Assembly (NCBI GenBank): GCA_036346225.1
Contig: JARFIW010000836.1
Span: 558,001-622,000, forward strand
Direction of reading: 5' to 3'
DNA: 64,000 bases
Source: Platerodrilus igneus
Taxonomy: Eukaryota; Arthropoda; Insecta; Coleoptera; Lycidae
The stretch's first letter is position 1. Each line of letters begins with the position of its first letter. The position numbers and the translations under genes are program-made. The notes below the pieces were generated by a model. The model had not been told where the DNA came from. It ran no database searches and saw only the letters and a list, made by a program, of their open reading frames with translations. Shown here piece after piece: positions 1-13,400 of this stretch.

Positions 1-145
1 GACCTGCATTTTACCTCTCATCTGAACGAGGGTGTATTTTAGGAAAAATTCTTGCCTACCATTTTTCAAGCGCACCATGTCAGGATTCAAACCTGGGATC
101 TTGGGCTCAGTAGTCACATGCGTACCAACTGAGCCACGGAGCCGC
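1..145 (-). mobile_element. tRNA-derived SINE, partial (cut by window edge)
   Basis: On the minus strand this begins at about 145 with a tRNA-like head: GGCTCCGTGGCTCAGTTGG resembles an RNA polymerase III A box, and about 45 bases further GGTTTGAATCC resembles a B box. The body that follows (GCTTGAAAAATGG, then CCCTCGTTCAGATGA) matches the two SINE units at 51119-51725. The tail runs off the left edge. The head abuts a BEL/Pao reverse-transcriptase remnant, so the SINE probably landed in that older element. A functional tRNA is excluded because no acceptor or anticodon arms pair and the body continues. Confidence 0.75.
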
Positions 146-660
146 TTGATTAAACCTGATAACAATACAACCAAGCTTCAGGTGGTTTGTGATGCGTCTA
201 CAATTTGCCCCAATGGTGGTTCCTTGAATGAACATTTGTTGGCAGGGCCTCCACTTCAAAAAAATATTGTTGTTTTGCTGTTGGATTTTTGTTCACACCA
301 TATTGTTTTAACCACTGATGTTACACAAATGTATAGGCAGATCATTGTTGCTCCGCAGTATCGACTGTATGAAAAAATACTTTGGAGACAAACTTCGTCA
401 GAAGCTATAGTCGACTATCACTTAAATACTGTTACCTACAATGTAACTTCATTGCTGTTCTTGGCAATGCGTGTTATTCAGTAGCTTGCTAATGTTGAAG
501 TAATTAACTTTTCAAGTGCTGCCAAGGTTTTGTTGTCAGATGTTTATGTCAATGATTTGATTACTGAGTGTACTTCATTTGATGAGGCCAAACAGCTCAT
601 TTCTGAATTAAACCAGATTTGCGTTGCACCTTTTTTTTATATAAGGTTTCACGTTTTACA
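146..660 (+). pseudogene. BEL/Pao-type LTR retrotransposon pol remnant (reverse transcriptase)
   Basis: The first frame reads LQVVCDAS, then SLNEHLLAGPPLQ, then TTDVTQMYRQI and LYEKILWR, the order seen in BEL/Pao reverse transcriptases (fingers, then motif A with its aspartate). After a stop at about 484 another frame continues with LLSDVYVNDLITE, the place of the YVDD motif; here the first aspartate is replaced by asparagine. Together with the frame changes and the loss of everything downstream, this marks a dead fragment. It lies in sequence 3' of the visible LRP4 exons, in the same TE-rich block. Confidence 0.75.
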
Positions 661-2675
661 TTACTATTTAATTTATGATGCTGGGTAAGTTTAATCTTAA
701 ATAAATTTGTACTGTTTAACTTTGAAATATTACGTTTGTCATGCCGGAGGTTTCACATTGACGAAATGAAATAGTAACGTTGCAATCTTAATTGATGAAT
801 TGCCAGAATCGTATCGTTATCAGCAAGCATTTTCGTTTGATGAAACTAGTAATGTAACCTAAAAAGGTATTAGGGTTGCAATGGCAACTTCCACTTGATG
901 AGTCTTTCTATGATGCTAATATCATAAACAGACAAGTAACTAGAGAAATATGTTATTTGAAGTAGTAAGGGTCTTTGATTCATTAGTACTATTAGTGTCA
1001 TTGGTATTTTTTGCAAAACATTTAATACAGTCATTATGACTTTTAGGAATTGCGTGGGATGAATGTCTTCCCCTAACCATTCATTCAAAATGGAAAAATT
1101 ATTTACAGTAAATGTCCCAGAAGACCCTTTGTTAAATCATGCCTTCTTCCTATGGAAGAATAGTAGTATTTTTAATAACTATTAGTTTTTGTTACTTCGT
1201 TTTTAGTTTCTAATATAAGTTATTCCACACTTATTTTGGTGGGCAGAATGTGAATGCTTCCTACATCATAATTGCATATTTTTACATTAAGTTTTAGAAA
1301 TATTAATTGATGTAGCAAAATACATTCGTTTAACTTCGTCATTCCACCTTTTCCATTAATCCTGTTTGTTTCGCTACCAACCTACCAAGATAAGGATTGA
1401 ACAGGAAAGTGCCAGTGATTTCGACACTGTTTTGAAAGACTGCAGTCGGTATCTCACGTACATGTCTGTGTCTCTGTCTTTTGCATCACTTAAGCGTCAC
1501 ATGCAAGCATAATTATAGTGTTATAGTTGTAGTAATTTAGTGCCCTACAATTCGGTTTAAATTGCGTTATCGTATTGCAGTCCTTATCGATATATAAACT
1601 TTTGATCTATTGGTCAAACCAGAGGTTGCAGGAATAATAGCAGTAATACAAAAGGTAAGCAAATTTCATGTCAGTTGGATTTCACCTTTTTCCTACAATA
1701 TTATTTAGTGTAGTTATTTCATCTGCAAAGTCATCATTCTTGATATGAGCTATTGTTGCTGTAGGTTTTTTTGAGTACAGGGACTACAAGGTATGTTTGT
1801 CACCTAGTTTATCTGTAATGTTCAATTTTTGGTCATCTTTAGTGCTTGCTTCTATTAGAATGCTCCAGTAAGAAACTTCTTTAACTTTTAAAACATCACC
1901 CCAATGGCCATTGGATCCACGGCCTTCTTTATATCTGACTTTATTAATATATTAATCTTGATTGGGAACGGCCTTAATTACTAAAACAGGATCAGGTGTA
2001 CTTTTCATAATTTTGGCATAATACGGGGTTTTCATGGTTATTGTTTATTTATCATATTTTGTTTCAGGAAGCTTACGTCAGTTTTCATTCTTGGTAATAC
2101 GTTTTTTGAATATAAGCCACATTTTATATTCACAAATTTCAGTGCTGTTGTGAGTATTTAAGTAGTAATTGTTAAAACTTTTCAATTAAAAATTTTATCC
2201 AGGCACTAGCGAAGGTTCTCTTTATTTTATCTGTAATTGACTCTAAGGTTTTTTTCTATCATTTCGTAGTCCTTGAATGTGTATTCGCAAAAATGCACCT
2301 TGAACAATTGTTTTCATAAAAATATAATAAAGTCCTTCCACTAACAATAAGAATTAAGGCATATACAAATATTAATTGGATTTTATTGTATCATTGACTA
2401 TTAAAGCTCCATTATGTTGAATCGTTATTCATAATTATTAGTATCATAACACTACATCTGAATCCATAATATGTTAGACCTCATGATGCATTGGTTAGGA
2501 AATCATAATACGTTAATTACAAAACCATATATTACCTTAGAAACAAAATCATTTAAAAAAACAATTACCTGCTTATTAATATAAATGTTAAAATTTTGAC
2601 AGTATTCAAATTTGAAAGATGCACCTGATATGGTTTGCATGCCCATCGTGACTGGAAAGTTCTTTGTAACTTGAA
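661..2675. other. AT-rich non-coding DNA, nothing recognised
   Basis: No conserved protein pattern, RNA gene or clear repeat boundary was seen. The only sizeable open frame (870-1088, minus) has low-complexity AT-driven composition. It probably lies within or beyond the LRP4 transcription unit, since that gene runs off the left edge without reaching its last exons. Confidence 0.5.
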
Positions 2676-5611
2676 TTGAATTGAATTGAAATGTCTTTAT
2701 TATTAAATTAAATATACATTATGAGATATAAACTTTTGATACAAACTGCATCAAGCGCGATTAGGGCCATTAGGCCCTGTCTTACACCTAACTTGCATGC
2801 AGCAGTACTAATGAATAAATAATTAATAATCACTACACACACGCACATACCCTCACACGAACGCACCCTCCTCCCCACACATGCACACACAACACACACA
2901 CATACACATACACACACAACCCTTTTTCACACATACAAACCCATGCACACACTCATCGAGCATCAGTTTAGGAAAATGCACTGGCCTCTACCCCTGAAAG
3001 TTTAAAAGATGTTCCTGCAAGAGTTTACGAAAACGTTTAATGGCCAGAGCCTGTCTAATATCAGGAGGAATACTATTCCACAAGAGGGAACCGGAAACAA
3101 GAAACGACAAATGGAATGTTTGGGTATGGTGTATGGCGATAGATGACAAGTCATCTCGCCTAGTGTTATAGCGGCGATTTGAAAGAAAAGAAAAATGTTG
3201 GCTTAGGTAGAACGGGTTTCAGTTAGAAATTAGTTTATAGACAAGCACTGCCAAGTGAAGTTTTCGCCTACTGTTTAGTTTAAGCCACGTGTAAAATGGG
3301 GTGAGTCTTTCCCAATATTTTAGTTCGAAAACAAACCGTACACAACTATTTTGCAAGCGTTGTAGACGTAAACTTAAATTACATGAAAGATTGGTATATA
3401 ATGTATCGCAATAATCGAAATGTGGAAGAATTAATGATTGTACTAACTTTAACTTTAATTTAGTCTGTATAAACCATTTTAGATGCTTAAGAGTATGTAG
3501 AGTAAATAGAACTTTTCTACACACGCTTGATATCTGATCTTTCCATCTAAGGTTTGGATACAACAGAATACCTAGATTTTTAATTATAGGTGAAAAGTTT
3601 ATGTTCGATTTTCCAAGCATTAACATGGGAAGATCCACGGATTGAACTGATCTAATTAAATTTTGTGTTCCCAGAAGCAAAACCTGGCATTTGGCTAGAT
3701 TTACGGTTAATAAATTATTTTTACATCAATCGTCAACCCTTGATAGATCATCATTAACTGCCTGGAACGCTTCAGTTATTTCTGTTGGAGAAAAACGGAA
3801 ATAAATCCGGACGTCATCTGCATAGCAGTGGTAACGACAAAACTTCAATGTTGTGGAAAAGTCTTGAATGTACAAGCTAAACAAAAGGGAACCGAGCACA
3901 CTGCCTTGAGGTACACCTGCGACAAGGTCAACAAATTGTGAGATGTTACCATTTTCATCTTTAACTTGCTGCATGCGTTGTGATAAGTATGATTCTACCC
4001 AAGAGCTTGCAGACTGAAAAATTATTTAAACGTTTTAATTTAGTTAAAAGGATGTTAAAGTCAACACTGTTAAAGGCTGCACTGAAATCTAATAAAATCA
4101 ATAAAGTTAGTTTTTGACAATCCATGGCCTTTCTGACATCATCAGTTACCCGCAGAAGCGCAGTACATGTACTATAATTCGCACGGAAACCCGATTGGTA
4201 TTGGTCTAGTAATGTGTACTGTTTTAAAAATAACAACATTTGATTAAGTGCTAGGTATTCAGTGGATTTTGAAAATGCTGGTTAAATGCTAATCGGACGA
4301 TAATCATCTGGACCTAAAGGGTTTGCTTTCTTTGGTAATGGCCTAACTATGGAGTGTTTCCATACTAATGCAAAAAAGAGCAGTGCTAAAAGATGTATTA
4401 ATTATACTTGTTAAAGATTCTAGAGCAATTGGGCAGATTTGTGTAAGTATTGAGCTCGATATTTTATCAAAACCCACAGCTTTTGATTTAATGCGCAGAA
4501 CAGACTTGTGGACATCATCGGTCGACACTTCAGTAAACACAAATTGTGGAAATGAAGGGGGCGGTATACTGATTAAGCCTTTGATAGTATCCAGTTTAGC
4601 TGTATTGTCTTGCATCTTTAATGCAGAAAAATGTCGATTCAGGGTATCTACAAGTATGCTATAAGGCATCTACAATAATGGTTTTCCTATACCAGCTTTC
4701 TTTAAAGTAGCCCAAGTCCTTCGGGAATCGGTATATGAAGTTATAGAATGATAATATTTTAATATAGAGTTTCTGATCAACTGCTTGGTCCTATTACGTA
4801 TACTTTTGTAACGGTCATAATTCAATGCAGTATTAACTTTCTTATAAAATGCAAGTGCACTGTCTCTCATTTGTCTCATTTCATTAATTTTAGGGGTTAA
4901 CCACGAAAATTTTGGTCTAGTTACCCTAACTGTTTTAAATGGAGCATGAATGTCAAAAATATTGTTAACAAGTGTATTCAATTTGTTGAATTTAGCATCA
5001 ATATCTGCTTCTTCATCGATTTCATGCCAGCTCGCACGTTCTATATCTCTCTGTAGAAGTTCAGAATTAACACTCTTAAAATTCCAGTAAGTAATTAATT
5101 TAGGTTGAAATTTACATGTTTTAAGTGAATATGATACCAAAATAAGATCGTGTTTAGAGATTTCTAAAATCGGTATTTGTCCAAAATTTAGTGCTCTGTC
5201 CTTATTCGAAATTATAATATGGTCAATGATCGATGATGAAAGGGGTGCATGGTGAGTGGGTTTAAGTGGTAAAATGCTAAGATTACATGCATCCATCATA
5301 GTCCGAAAATAATTCAGTAAATTGATGTTCCAGTCTCCAAGCACGATTATATCTGAGTAATGCGGGGCATATTGAAAAATTACCTCCTCAACATCAACCA
5401 AAAATCCAATTTTTGGTGACTTATAAACAACTCCAACTAGAACTTTTGTCTGTGCAGCTACAATCTCAAGAAAAAGAAATTCCGGACGCGCCTTATACAT
5501 GGAGAAGGAAGATGCAATAAATTTACAATTAAGATCATTACGAACATAAAGAGCCACCCATCCAACCACTTTTTCTTGTTCTGTCGTTTCGTATAACTTA
5601 AACAGCAACAT
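2676..5611 (-). mobile_element. CR1/Jockey-superfamily non-LTR retrotransposon, 5'-truncated and frame-broken
   Basis: Read on the minus strand, 5611-4670 is an apurinic-type endonuclease lacking its N-terminus, with LGDWNINLL, SSIIDHIIIS and ISKHDLILVSY as active-site segments. 4669-3726 is the reverse transcriptase: SGFRANYSTCTALL, motif A LLDFSAAFNSVD, GVPQGSVLGSLLF and the catalytic CYADDVRIYF. 3680-3219 is the thumb region, and the C-terminus continues in another frame to a stop near 2998 (SFLVSGSLLWNSIPPDI). The 3' UTR holds a CA-rich stretch and ends in short TTGAA-type repeats at about 2676. At least four frame changes make it a pseudogene. The 5' truncation point at about 5611-5640 sits directly against a tyrosine-recombinase remnant, so it probably inserted there by target-primed reverse transcription. 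Clade assignment within the Jockey superfamily is tentative. Confidence 0.85.
2833..2950. repeat. CA/TG-rich simple repeat in LINE 3' UTR
   Basis: Interrupted CA dinucleotides with CACACAC and CATACACA blocks, inside the 3' UTR of the minus-strand LINE. They create a false open frame on the minus strand rich in Val and Cys. Confidence 0.85.
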
Positions 5612-5639
5612 ACTTTTCCAGTTCGAGGGTTGCTTTTAA

Positions 5640-6569
5640 TATATGACGCACTGCTTAATGAAACATTGCCAAGTTGAATTTTCCAAGCAATGGGAACTTT
5701 CTTCGTCAAATTTTCTTTTAAATACCCGGGTGCAACCTTGCTTGATTTCCGGCCACCAAGTTCTTGTAAATCTAATATATCCCCACCAACATTAACAAGA
5801 AAGGTTGCTGAAGATCTTCTAATGCAATGACCTGTATACATAGTTGAATTTTCAAGTTTGAGATACGTAGCAATTTTCTCAGGTATTTTAGAAAAAAAAA
5901 GAACGTCATAAGGCTGAACTGTGCATTTACATTTTCTATGTGTTACGAACAATCTTTCCTGCAAAACATAGACCATCCATAATCCTGTATATCTTTTAAA
6001 TAAAACCACACGATTAACGTCCCGTTACATACTACTACAAAAAAACATTCTTTGTGAGTTTTTGAGTCAAGAATAGTGATGACTAGCTTGCTCTCTAGAA
6101 CTTCATCTTTCATTTTGTTAATTCATTGGTTCTATATTCTCCACCAATTCCAATCAAAAAAGCTACTTTTATCATTAAAAATATTTCGTCTGGGGCAGTA
6201 CACACAAATTCATTAACTTGTTCTCTCGTGAAAACTTTCGATTTTTTAACTATATCTCACATTTCGTTTCTTGCTAAAACGAATCAAAGTGTCATATTTT
6301 TCGATTTCTTCTATTTCCTTCAATTTCAAGCAAGCATGTAACGTAGAATATTTTGTCCACAAAGACGAAGGGGAGTATTTATTTGATAGTTTCACAAAAT
6401 AAGCAAGCAATATCGTTTCTTCAGCACTTTGAACCTTTTCCATGCGTCGCCATTCACAAAACTGACTGTATTCCGTTTCGTAACAGATTTTTGATTTATC
6501 CGGAAGCAAATCGAATCTTACAGTATCGACTGCTGCTATTATATTTTTGGGAATATCAAAATCTTCCAT
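5640..6569 (-). pseudogene. Tyrosine-recombinase-like protein, copy A (Crypton-like), broken
   Basis: The minus strand starts at a plausible ATG at 6569 (MEDFDIPKNI). It continues with a helical N-terminal core-binding region (YETEYSQFCEW, ETILLAYFVKLSNKYSPSSLW), then, in shifted frames, EQVNEFVCTAPDEIFLMIKVAF and a box I equivalent ending EYRTNELTK. The C-terminal half (6009-5640) carries YTGHCIRRSSATFLVNVGG and SKVAPGY, matching the H-x-x-R and tyrosine segments of copy C at 58306-59410. The second catalytic region reads LGGRKSS where copy C has HGGWKSS, so key residues are lost. Frame changes and an in-frame stop confirm decay. The downstream end is cut by the LINE. It could be a Crypton-type transposon or a domesticated relative; no reverse transcriptase of a DIRS element is linked to it. 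Confidence 0.7.
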
Positions 6570-7259
6570 GATTTTGTGAAACTGTGATGTAGACCAGAGA
6601 ATAAACTTTTTTGCTTTTATGACAAAACGAAATGACAAACAAAATAGTCGATTTTATTGTTTACATCATTGTTAATGATATGATAAAACTTTCAATGCAA
6701 CTTTATTATTAGCAATTTAAATTCATTTTGGACGTTGACAGGCGACTCGGCTGCTGCCTTGTTGTTTGACAACCTCCTCAATTATTATAAATCGTATAAT
6801 AATCTCGTTTCATTAATAGCTATAATCTAATAACCTGACAATTACACCTACGTATTAAAATTGATTTATAAGGAGAATAGATAGAAAATAGTTGAAAGTG
6901 AGCCCAATGCATCAAATAACAGGTTTAGTTAATAAATTCAATTATTGATTTACCTAATCATTATTTTGTCATCAATTAAGAATTAATACGTCACTAAAAT
7001 ACATACACTAATATATGGCACAATTATTCTTTAAAAGTAAACATTGTGGTTATAACTTGTTAGAAATGGGGTAAATAATTTGCATTAAGGGATTTTGCTA
7101 GCATGTGGTACGGTTTCTTATTTATGATTCTTCTGAAAATACGGTTTAATAAAATTTCTTAAGCAACAAAATATTAAAATAAGGCCACCGTCATATCGTT
7201 CATTAAAAAATTTCAATTTTGAGCTTTCAAAAAGAGTTTTACAGTGCAAAAGATTTCAC
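6570..7259. other. AT-rich intronic DNA, nothing recognised
   Basis: Lies just 3' of the last visible LRP4 exon, so it should be the start of that gene's next intron. No coding pattern was found on either strand. Confidence 0.5.
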
Positions 7260-7453
7260 CTATTTGTTCCATCCATGTGAGCCTTTTCAATCCTTGCATG
7301 AGTTCCCCAGTCTGACCAAAACATGACACCATGATGGTAGTGTAGTGTTATGGCTCTAGGTGCATCCAAATCTTCCCAGATTAATAATTTACGATTATGT
7401 CCATCCAATTCTGAAACTTCTATACTATTTCTTTCTCCATCAGTCCAATAAAT
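7260..7453 (-). CDS. LRP4: LRP4 exon: propeller 3, middle blades (last exon visible)
   Basis: Encodes [18 protein letters not shown] and [19 protein letters not shown]. The donor GTGAAA leaves phase 2. No continuation was seen on the minus strand between 1 and 7259, so the rest of the gene lies beyond the left edge. Confidence 0.9.
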
Positions 7454-10400
7454 CTATAAACATGTAATACTTGGTTATTGAGTTAGTATAATAAAAGTAA
7501 TACCTTTCGCCCAGTGGAATCAATTGCAATCCCATCTGCCATCTGTAACTCATATTTAATAACAGTTGTTACAATTTTACCATCAGGCGATCCTTTCTGA
7601 ATAACATCAAATGCTATATCAGTCCAATATATCTCGCCTGTTTTGCGATCTACATCAACTGACATTACATTCTTTAAAGGAAAAAATGGTAAAAGTACAT
7701 CGATGGTATATGGTACATCTAATGAAATTTGTCTAATATCACCTCTGTGTGCTATTATTAAAAAATTCGTTGGACTTATAGGACAGTTTTTACCATCGGG
7801 CTAAAATTTTAAAGATTATTTTAGTGATGAGTATGTATAATATTGATAATTACTAGTAAATTAATTCCTGTTGGGCAAGCGCATGAATATCCTTTAGGTT
7901 TTAACAAACATAAGTGGCTACACCCTCCATTATTAACCAAGCATGGAGTTTTAATTGTTCGTCGAGTTCTGTGGAATATTCGGACGTCCATCAAACCATG
8001 TATCGCTTTTCCTAGAGTAGTCCTATTTGCACCAGTTACCTTATTTGCACACTCAATATTTGATGAAGTCCAATCTGTCCAATATACATAATTTCCAAAA
8101 ACATCCAAACCAAATGGGTAAGTCAGTTCAGAACTACCTAGTAGCAATTTTCTATTTGAGCCATCTAAATTTGCATATTCAATTGCTTTAGTTCCACCAT
8201 CAGCCCAGTATAATCGACCAGCGGCGTAGTCTATAGCTAATCCATTCGGCCATGTTAAATTTTGGCTAATTAAAGTAGCTCGCATTTCACCATTCATTGT
8301 TGCTTTTTCTATTTTTGGTTTTTCACCCCAGTCAGTCCAATACATATATCCACCTGAAATAATAATAATAATCAAGTTTTATTCCAGTTCTAATTATATA
8401 CGTAACAACTTTAGATGTAGCTGCTTTCAGAAAGTTAAACAAAAAGAAAAAGGTACGTATGTTTACAGTGCAAAAGTCTACTTAAATTAATGTCAATAAA
8501 AAGTCCAGCAAATAATTTTGTATTTAATTAAAATTTAAAATATTGAAATGCAGATTGCATTTGGTGTAAACCATTTTATTGTAAATTTTAAATAAATATT
8601 TTATCCCTAAATACGTCCTGAACTTTTATTTAAATTAATTAAAAATAAGCACACCAAGGTAGTGTAATTAATAATAACTTAAATTTATATTTGATGTATC
8701 AGTCGCCTAAATGTAAAACCTGACAAGCAGTGTCAGCAGCCATGGTGCAGTGGACCTTGGAGCATGGAGTGTTTGTCTTTCAAACTTATATTGAAACAAA
8801 GTCCGTAACGACAGTTCAATACAGTTTCCGTTCACAGTTTAATGTGGACTGTCATGGAAACATTCCTAATTATAATACAATAATGAAATAGGTCGAAGCG
8901 TTTAGAGCAACAGGGTCTGTCATGAAAAGAAAACCACCTGGTAATCCCACAACTGTGTGCGTGCCTGAAAACGTTGAGAGACACAGTGGTAGTTCTCATA
9001 TGCCTGAGTCGGTCTGCTCGATGACAAACTTTAGCTTTGCAGATGTCAGATTGATCCATATGTCGCATCCAACACAAGGATTTAAAGTTTCACCCCTACA
9101 AGATAGTGATAGTTTAAAAGCTGCTTCAAGGGGATTTTGTACAGAGAACAAAATTTTGTGAGACAATGCTTGACAATATTGATGAGAATAAGGTGTTAAT
9201 GATGAGCGATGAGGCACATTTTATGTTTCCTCTACTGCGCCCTTTACTAAAATAATTTTTATTTTTATTAACATATTAAGTTTCATACAAATAATAACAA
9301 GATAGTTCAATGGAAACACGTTTACAGGCTGTAAAGAGTAGTATTTATTTAATAAATTTAAAAGAAGCATACATTAACCTTACGGCATGAGTTCCACTGG
9401 TGGACTAGTCTATGGATTCTCCGCTGCTAAAATTCTTGCGACTGTTTGCGCAACAATTTTATAACAGCAACCCCTAATTCAGCATCCGAATTGAACCGCC
9501 GTTCTTTTAATGGTTGTTTTAATAGACCAAACACTTGAACAGATCCACGCTCATGTTGAACATTTGAGAAAACTCCCTAACTTTGATACAATCTGTAACG
9601 GGCATTTTTACAGCTTAACCTTGTTACGCCTTTTTCCCAATTCGTAATTACATTTCTGCAACTACTAGTTCTATATTGTATGCAATTTAACTCGCGGGTA
9701 TTACTTTTAAAAGATGGTTTAATTGAAGATTGGTTTTCATTAATAAATACATTGCAATGAATGAATTTTAAATAGAATTATTCGTAAATTGTTTTCCAAC
9801 TTAGTGAAAATTACAAACCGCTTGGAATTAATGATAAATTGCTATTCATATAAATGTTGTTCCTTATGTGGATATACGAGTCTAAATATAAACAGATAAG
9901 AAGTGTAGTTCTGATTACCTTTGAATGAGGAAGGCTTTTGTATGTAACGTGTTGGATTGACAAGAAGTGCGGTGGTAATAACAACGAGTTGTTATGAGAG
10001 ATGCGTAGTCGGTTTTTGTTTTTGGTTCCGGTAGATTAAGTACTTTGAGTGATACGCGTTGCTTTGCTGATTGTGTCTTTAGTTGTTTTTCTTGTAAAAT
10101 AAAAGGTTTACGGAACATTGACTTAGTGATTACGCGTTGCACGACAAATTGTTTTTGTTGCTTTTCTGTTACAAATAAAAGTCGTAGAACTTGGAAAACC
10201 CGACCGCACGTGGTTGTTTTTACGGAAGATTGACTTAGTGATACCGTCGCTTTACTAATTGTGGATTTGTCTTGCTATATTTGAACTGTGTGCGATCTAG
10301 TTTTCGTGGCCTCGTTTTTCTTATCAGAGTAGTGTATACTTTGGTTTATTCAAACACAGTTTTAAAACTTGAATGTTTCTAAAAATGGTGATACAGTTGT

Positions 10401-13400
10401 AGCAGGTTTAGTAGAAAAAAAAAGAGGTTGCTTCTTATGAACAGGTATCTCATTCACTTGTAAAGACAGTTGGTACTGTAGTTCCTGAATTTTCTAACCC
10501 CAACGAATCTAAAATAGATCTTTGTTTGCGCAAATTTGGTTATGCAAAAGCATTAGCTTTTCCTTTGTTACCATAGGTAGCAAATAAAACGCTTCACGTT
10601 ACTGTTAGTTTAATGCATTACGTCGTGCCTTGAAAGCCCGTGACTCTAAATTTTTATTACTATTTTTCTTTACAATTTGTGTTACAAAATCTTTCAAAAT
10701 TATTGTCTCAGGAAATAGAATTAACAAGAGATTTATCGATGTTACGTAGTTCCACCAGCATGATAATGCCTGCTGCTAACACCAGTGAAATACGCAGGCG
10801 TGATTAGTGTAAAGTGTGAAATTCCATCAACACCCTCACAGTCAAGGGTGCAGTGCTTCGTTAGTGCAGGACATCGGGAATCCCACATTCAATTGCGAGG
10901 AAGCGTTGCTGAAGGACTGTTTGTAAGTTGAACTATTTCCTACTTGTTTTTACTGTAAATACCTGTCCGTTGCTTTGCCATACCTTTGGCGTTCTGATAC
11001 CTTTTACCATAGACTTGCATGCTATTTTAAATAAAAGAAAAAAAAAGAGAAAAATCAATACTACTGGACTACTCATATTAATTGTGTTTACCTATTTATA
11101 TTTTGTTAAAATTTTATCTGCTTTATGTCTAATTGGTGTGTGAGGAAACGTTTCTGCTACTCTCCAATATTACCTCACTTTGTACTAAAGATTTGTTATA
11201 TTGCTTTTAACGTTGTTATATTATATAGATTATCCCAACAGTTTTTTTTTATTCTACAAAGTACTGAACAATTTATACTTGATCCGTATGCTATGCTTTT
11301 TCTTTGTTTCAGGTTTGCAGGACTAATTTGTTTTTTTCCAGATTTACTATTCTAATTTTTCTATTGCAGGTACTGTTACTAATTCCTTACAGCCGCGTAC
11401 CTTATATGTTGGTCTGCTTTCTACAACCCCCCCTGCTCTCCGATTGAGCCCGGTCCTTTCTTTGTTTTTCTTTGTGTTACGTACGGCCACGAGCCAACGT
11501 AACATCAATTTGACGAACCAACGTGGCTGCCCCGATAATAACGTCGCAAACTATTTGCACGCAATGCAGTTTCCAATTGTCTGACATTTGTATCTGATGC
11601 TGCAATTTGTCCAGGTCTGTGACGGGCCAAATCTTAGTGAATTCTTTTCCCTTTCAAAATGTATTGACCCATTCAACCACTGCCATATGAGAATAACCAG
11701 AGACCATACACAGCTTTCATTCTTTTATAAATTTCCATTGATTGACATCTTTTGGTGGCCAAAAACTGAATAATGACCTGCAGATTATCTTTGGACGGTT
11801 TGTAGCATATATGCCATTTTTAATTCAATCACAATATTTAGAAAAAAGTAAGCTGCAAATATTCTTCAAAGATGTATCAGCACTACTTACAAATGCTTAA
11901 ATGAATTCCATTGCCATAGAAACAAAATCATCGCTATTCTGATCGAACATGTTTCTGTTGAATAATTCTCATAGTTATATACAAAAATCAACATTCTCTG
12001 CTGTGCATTGATTTCCTTTTTCAGCTGTGTTGTCTGCAATATCTCCCTCAAATCCTTACGAAAAACATATCTGAAAAATCTATACCACCTTCTTTGTCCT
12101 AATCCTTTCCAATGTTTTTCTAAAAGTCTTGAAATTCTTTTTTTTTATCTAAATTGATCTGTATTCCAATTTCAAATTGTTTGGGTTCTGCTATGAATTT
12201 ATTAACTTCCCCTAAATTGTTATTTATTATTTGTATTTGTCCCACATGTATCCGTTGTACACTGATGTCTCCAACCATTTGCATTCGCACCAAATCTATG
12301 ATCACATCAACAATCAACATACATAATCAAACCTTACAATGGATTTAGTGACAAAAGCTCAGCTTACAACATGGACGGCAAAAGTTTTTTTTCTACAATC
12401 CTTGTGGTCCCTTGTAAGTCAAATTTGTTAAACAAATTTGAATATTTGGCCACTGGACATCAAAATAATTGCATTTAATCTTCGGAAACGGGTAAAACAA
12501 GACAAACATCACACTCAGCCAGTGAAGTGACAAGCCTGCTTACAACGATAATGGACAGAAGGTACACACTTTATCTAGTTTGCTACAGTCATCATAGAAC
12601 AGGGAATATTGTGTTAAGATATGCTCTGTCATTTTACAAATAACGAACATTACAATCGTCCAGTCATATTAAGCACATTGTGCACACTGCACATAAACTT
12701 AGGGCAACAACTCATCTGGATCATTACTTTGGCACAACCAAGGGTTGTAAAACCTTAATTTTAACCTTTATGCGTTTGCTTTCATAATTGAATACATTCA
12801 TTTAAATGAACATAAACTAATACGTATGCTATCTTATACACATTATTTTTATTGAAAAAGCAATTCCACTATTTACATTATATTTCAAACACATGCATAA
12901 TTTATGTCTGCCTTACAATATCACATGAGATTGTTACTTTATTGCATGAACAAGCGGGAAATCTACCAACCCTAATAGCATCTTAATTTCTTTAATTACT
13001 GCCTCTTCTCAAGCAAAATCTTAGATTTCTCTATTTAAAGTCAGTTTTGGGTACGAGCCTTAAAGTTAATGGAACCATTGGGTATTATTCATGCTTATTA
13101 CAAAATCGCACTTTATCTATTGGCAAAGCGCTATAAAATCATGAGATTTTCAATTTTTCCTTTACACGGGGTATTGTAGAATTATCTAAAATCATGAAAG
13201 AATTAATTTTGCCTAACAGGCAACTTGTTGACTCTATACAAGCTCATGTCCGGGCACTTGAATCGTTAGGTAAACTGACAACTTCGTGTTCCAGTTTCAT
13301 TCAGTACTTAATAACTGACAAACGTTATAACACCAAAAGCTCGGTTGTTAAAAAAATCAATAAGTCCATAAATCCTTAAGAGACCATACATACTTCAAAA

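Noticed and set aside
7843..8091. Plus-strand open frame of 82 codons
   Set aside because: It is the antisense of the LRP4 propeller 2/EGF exon and has no own motif. The same holds for 21652-21933 (plus) and 30202-30522 (plus).
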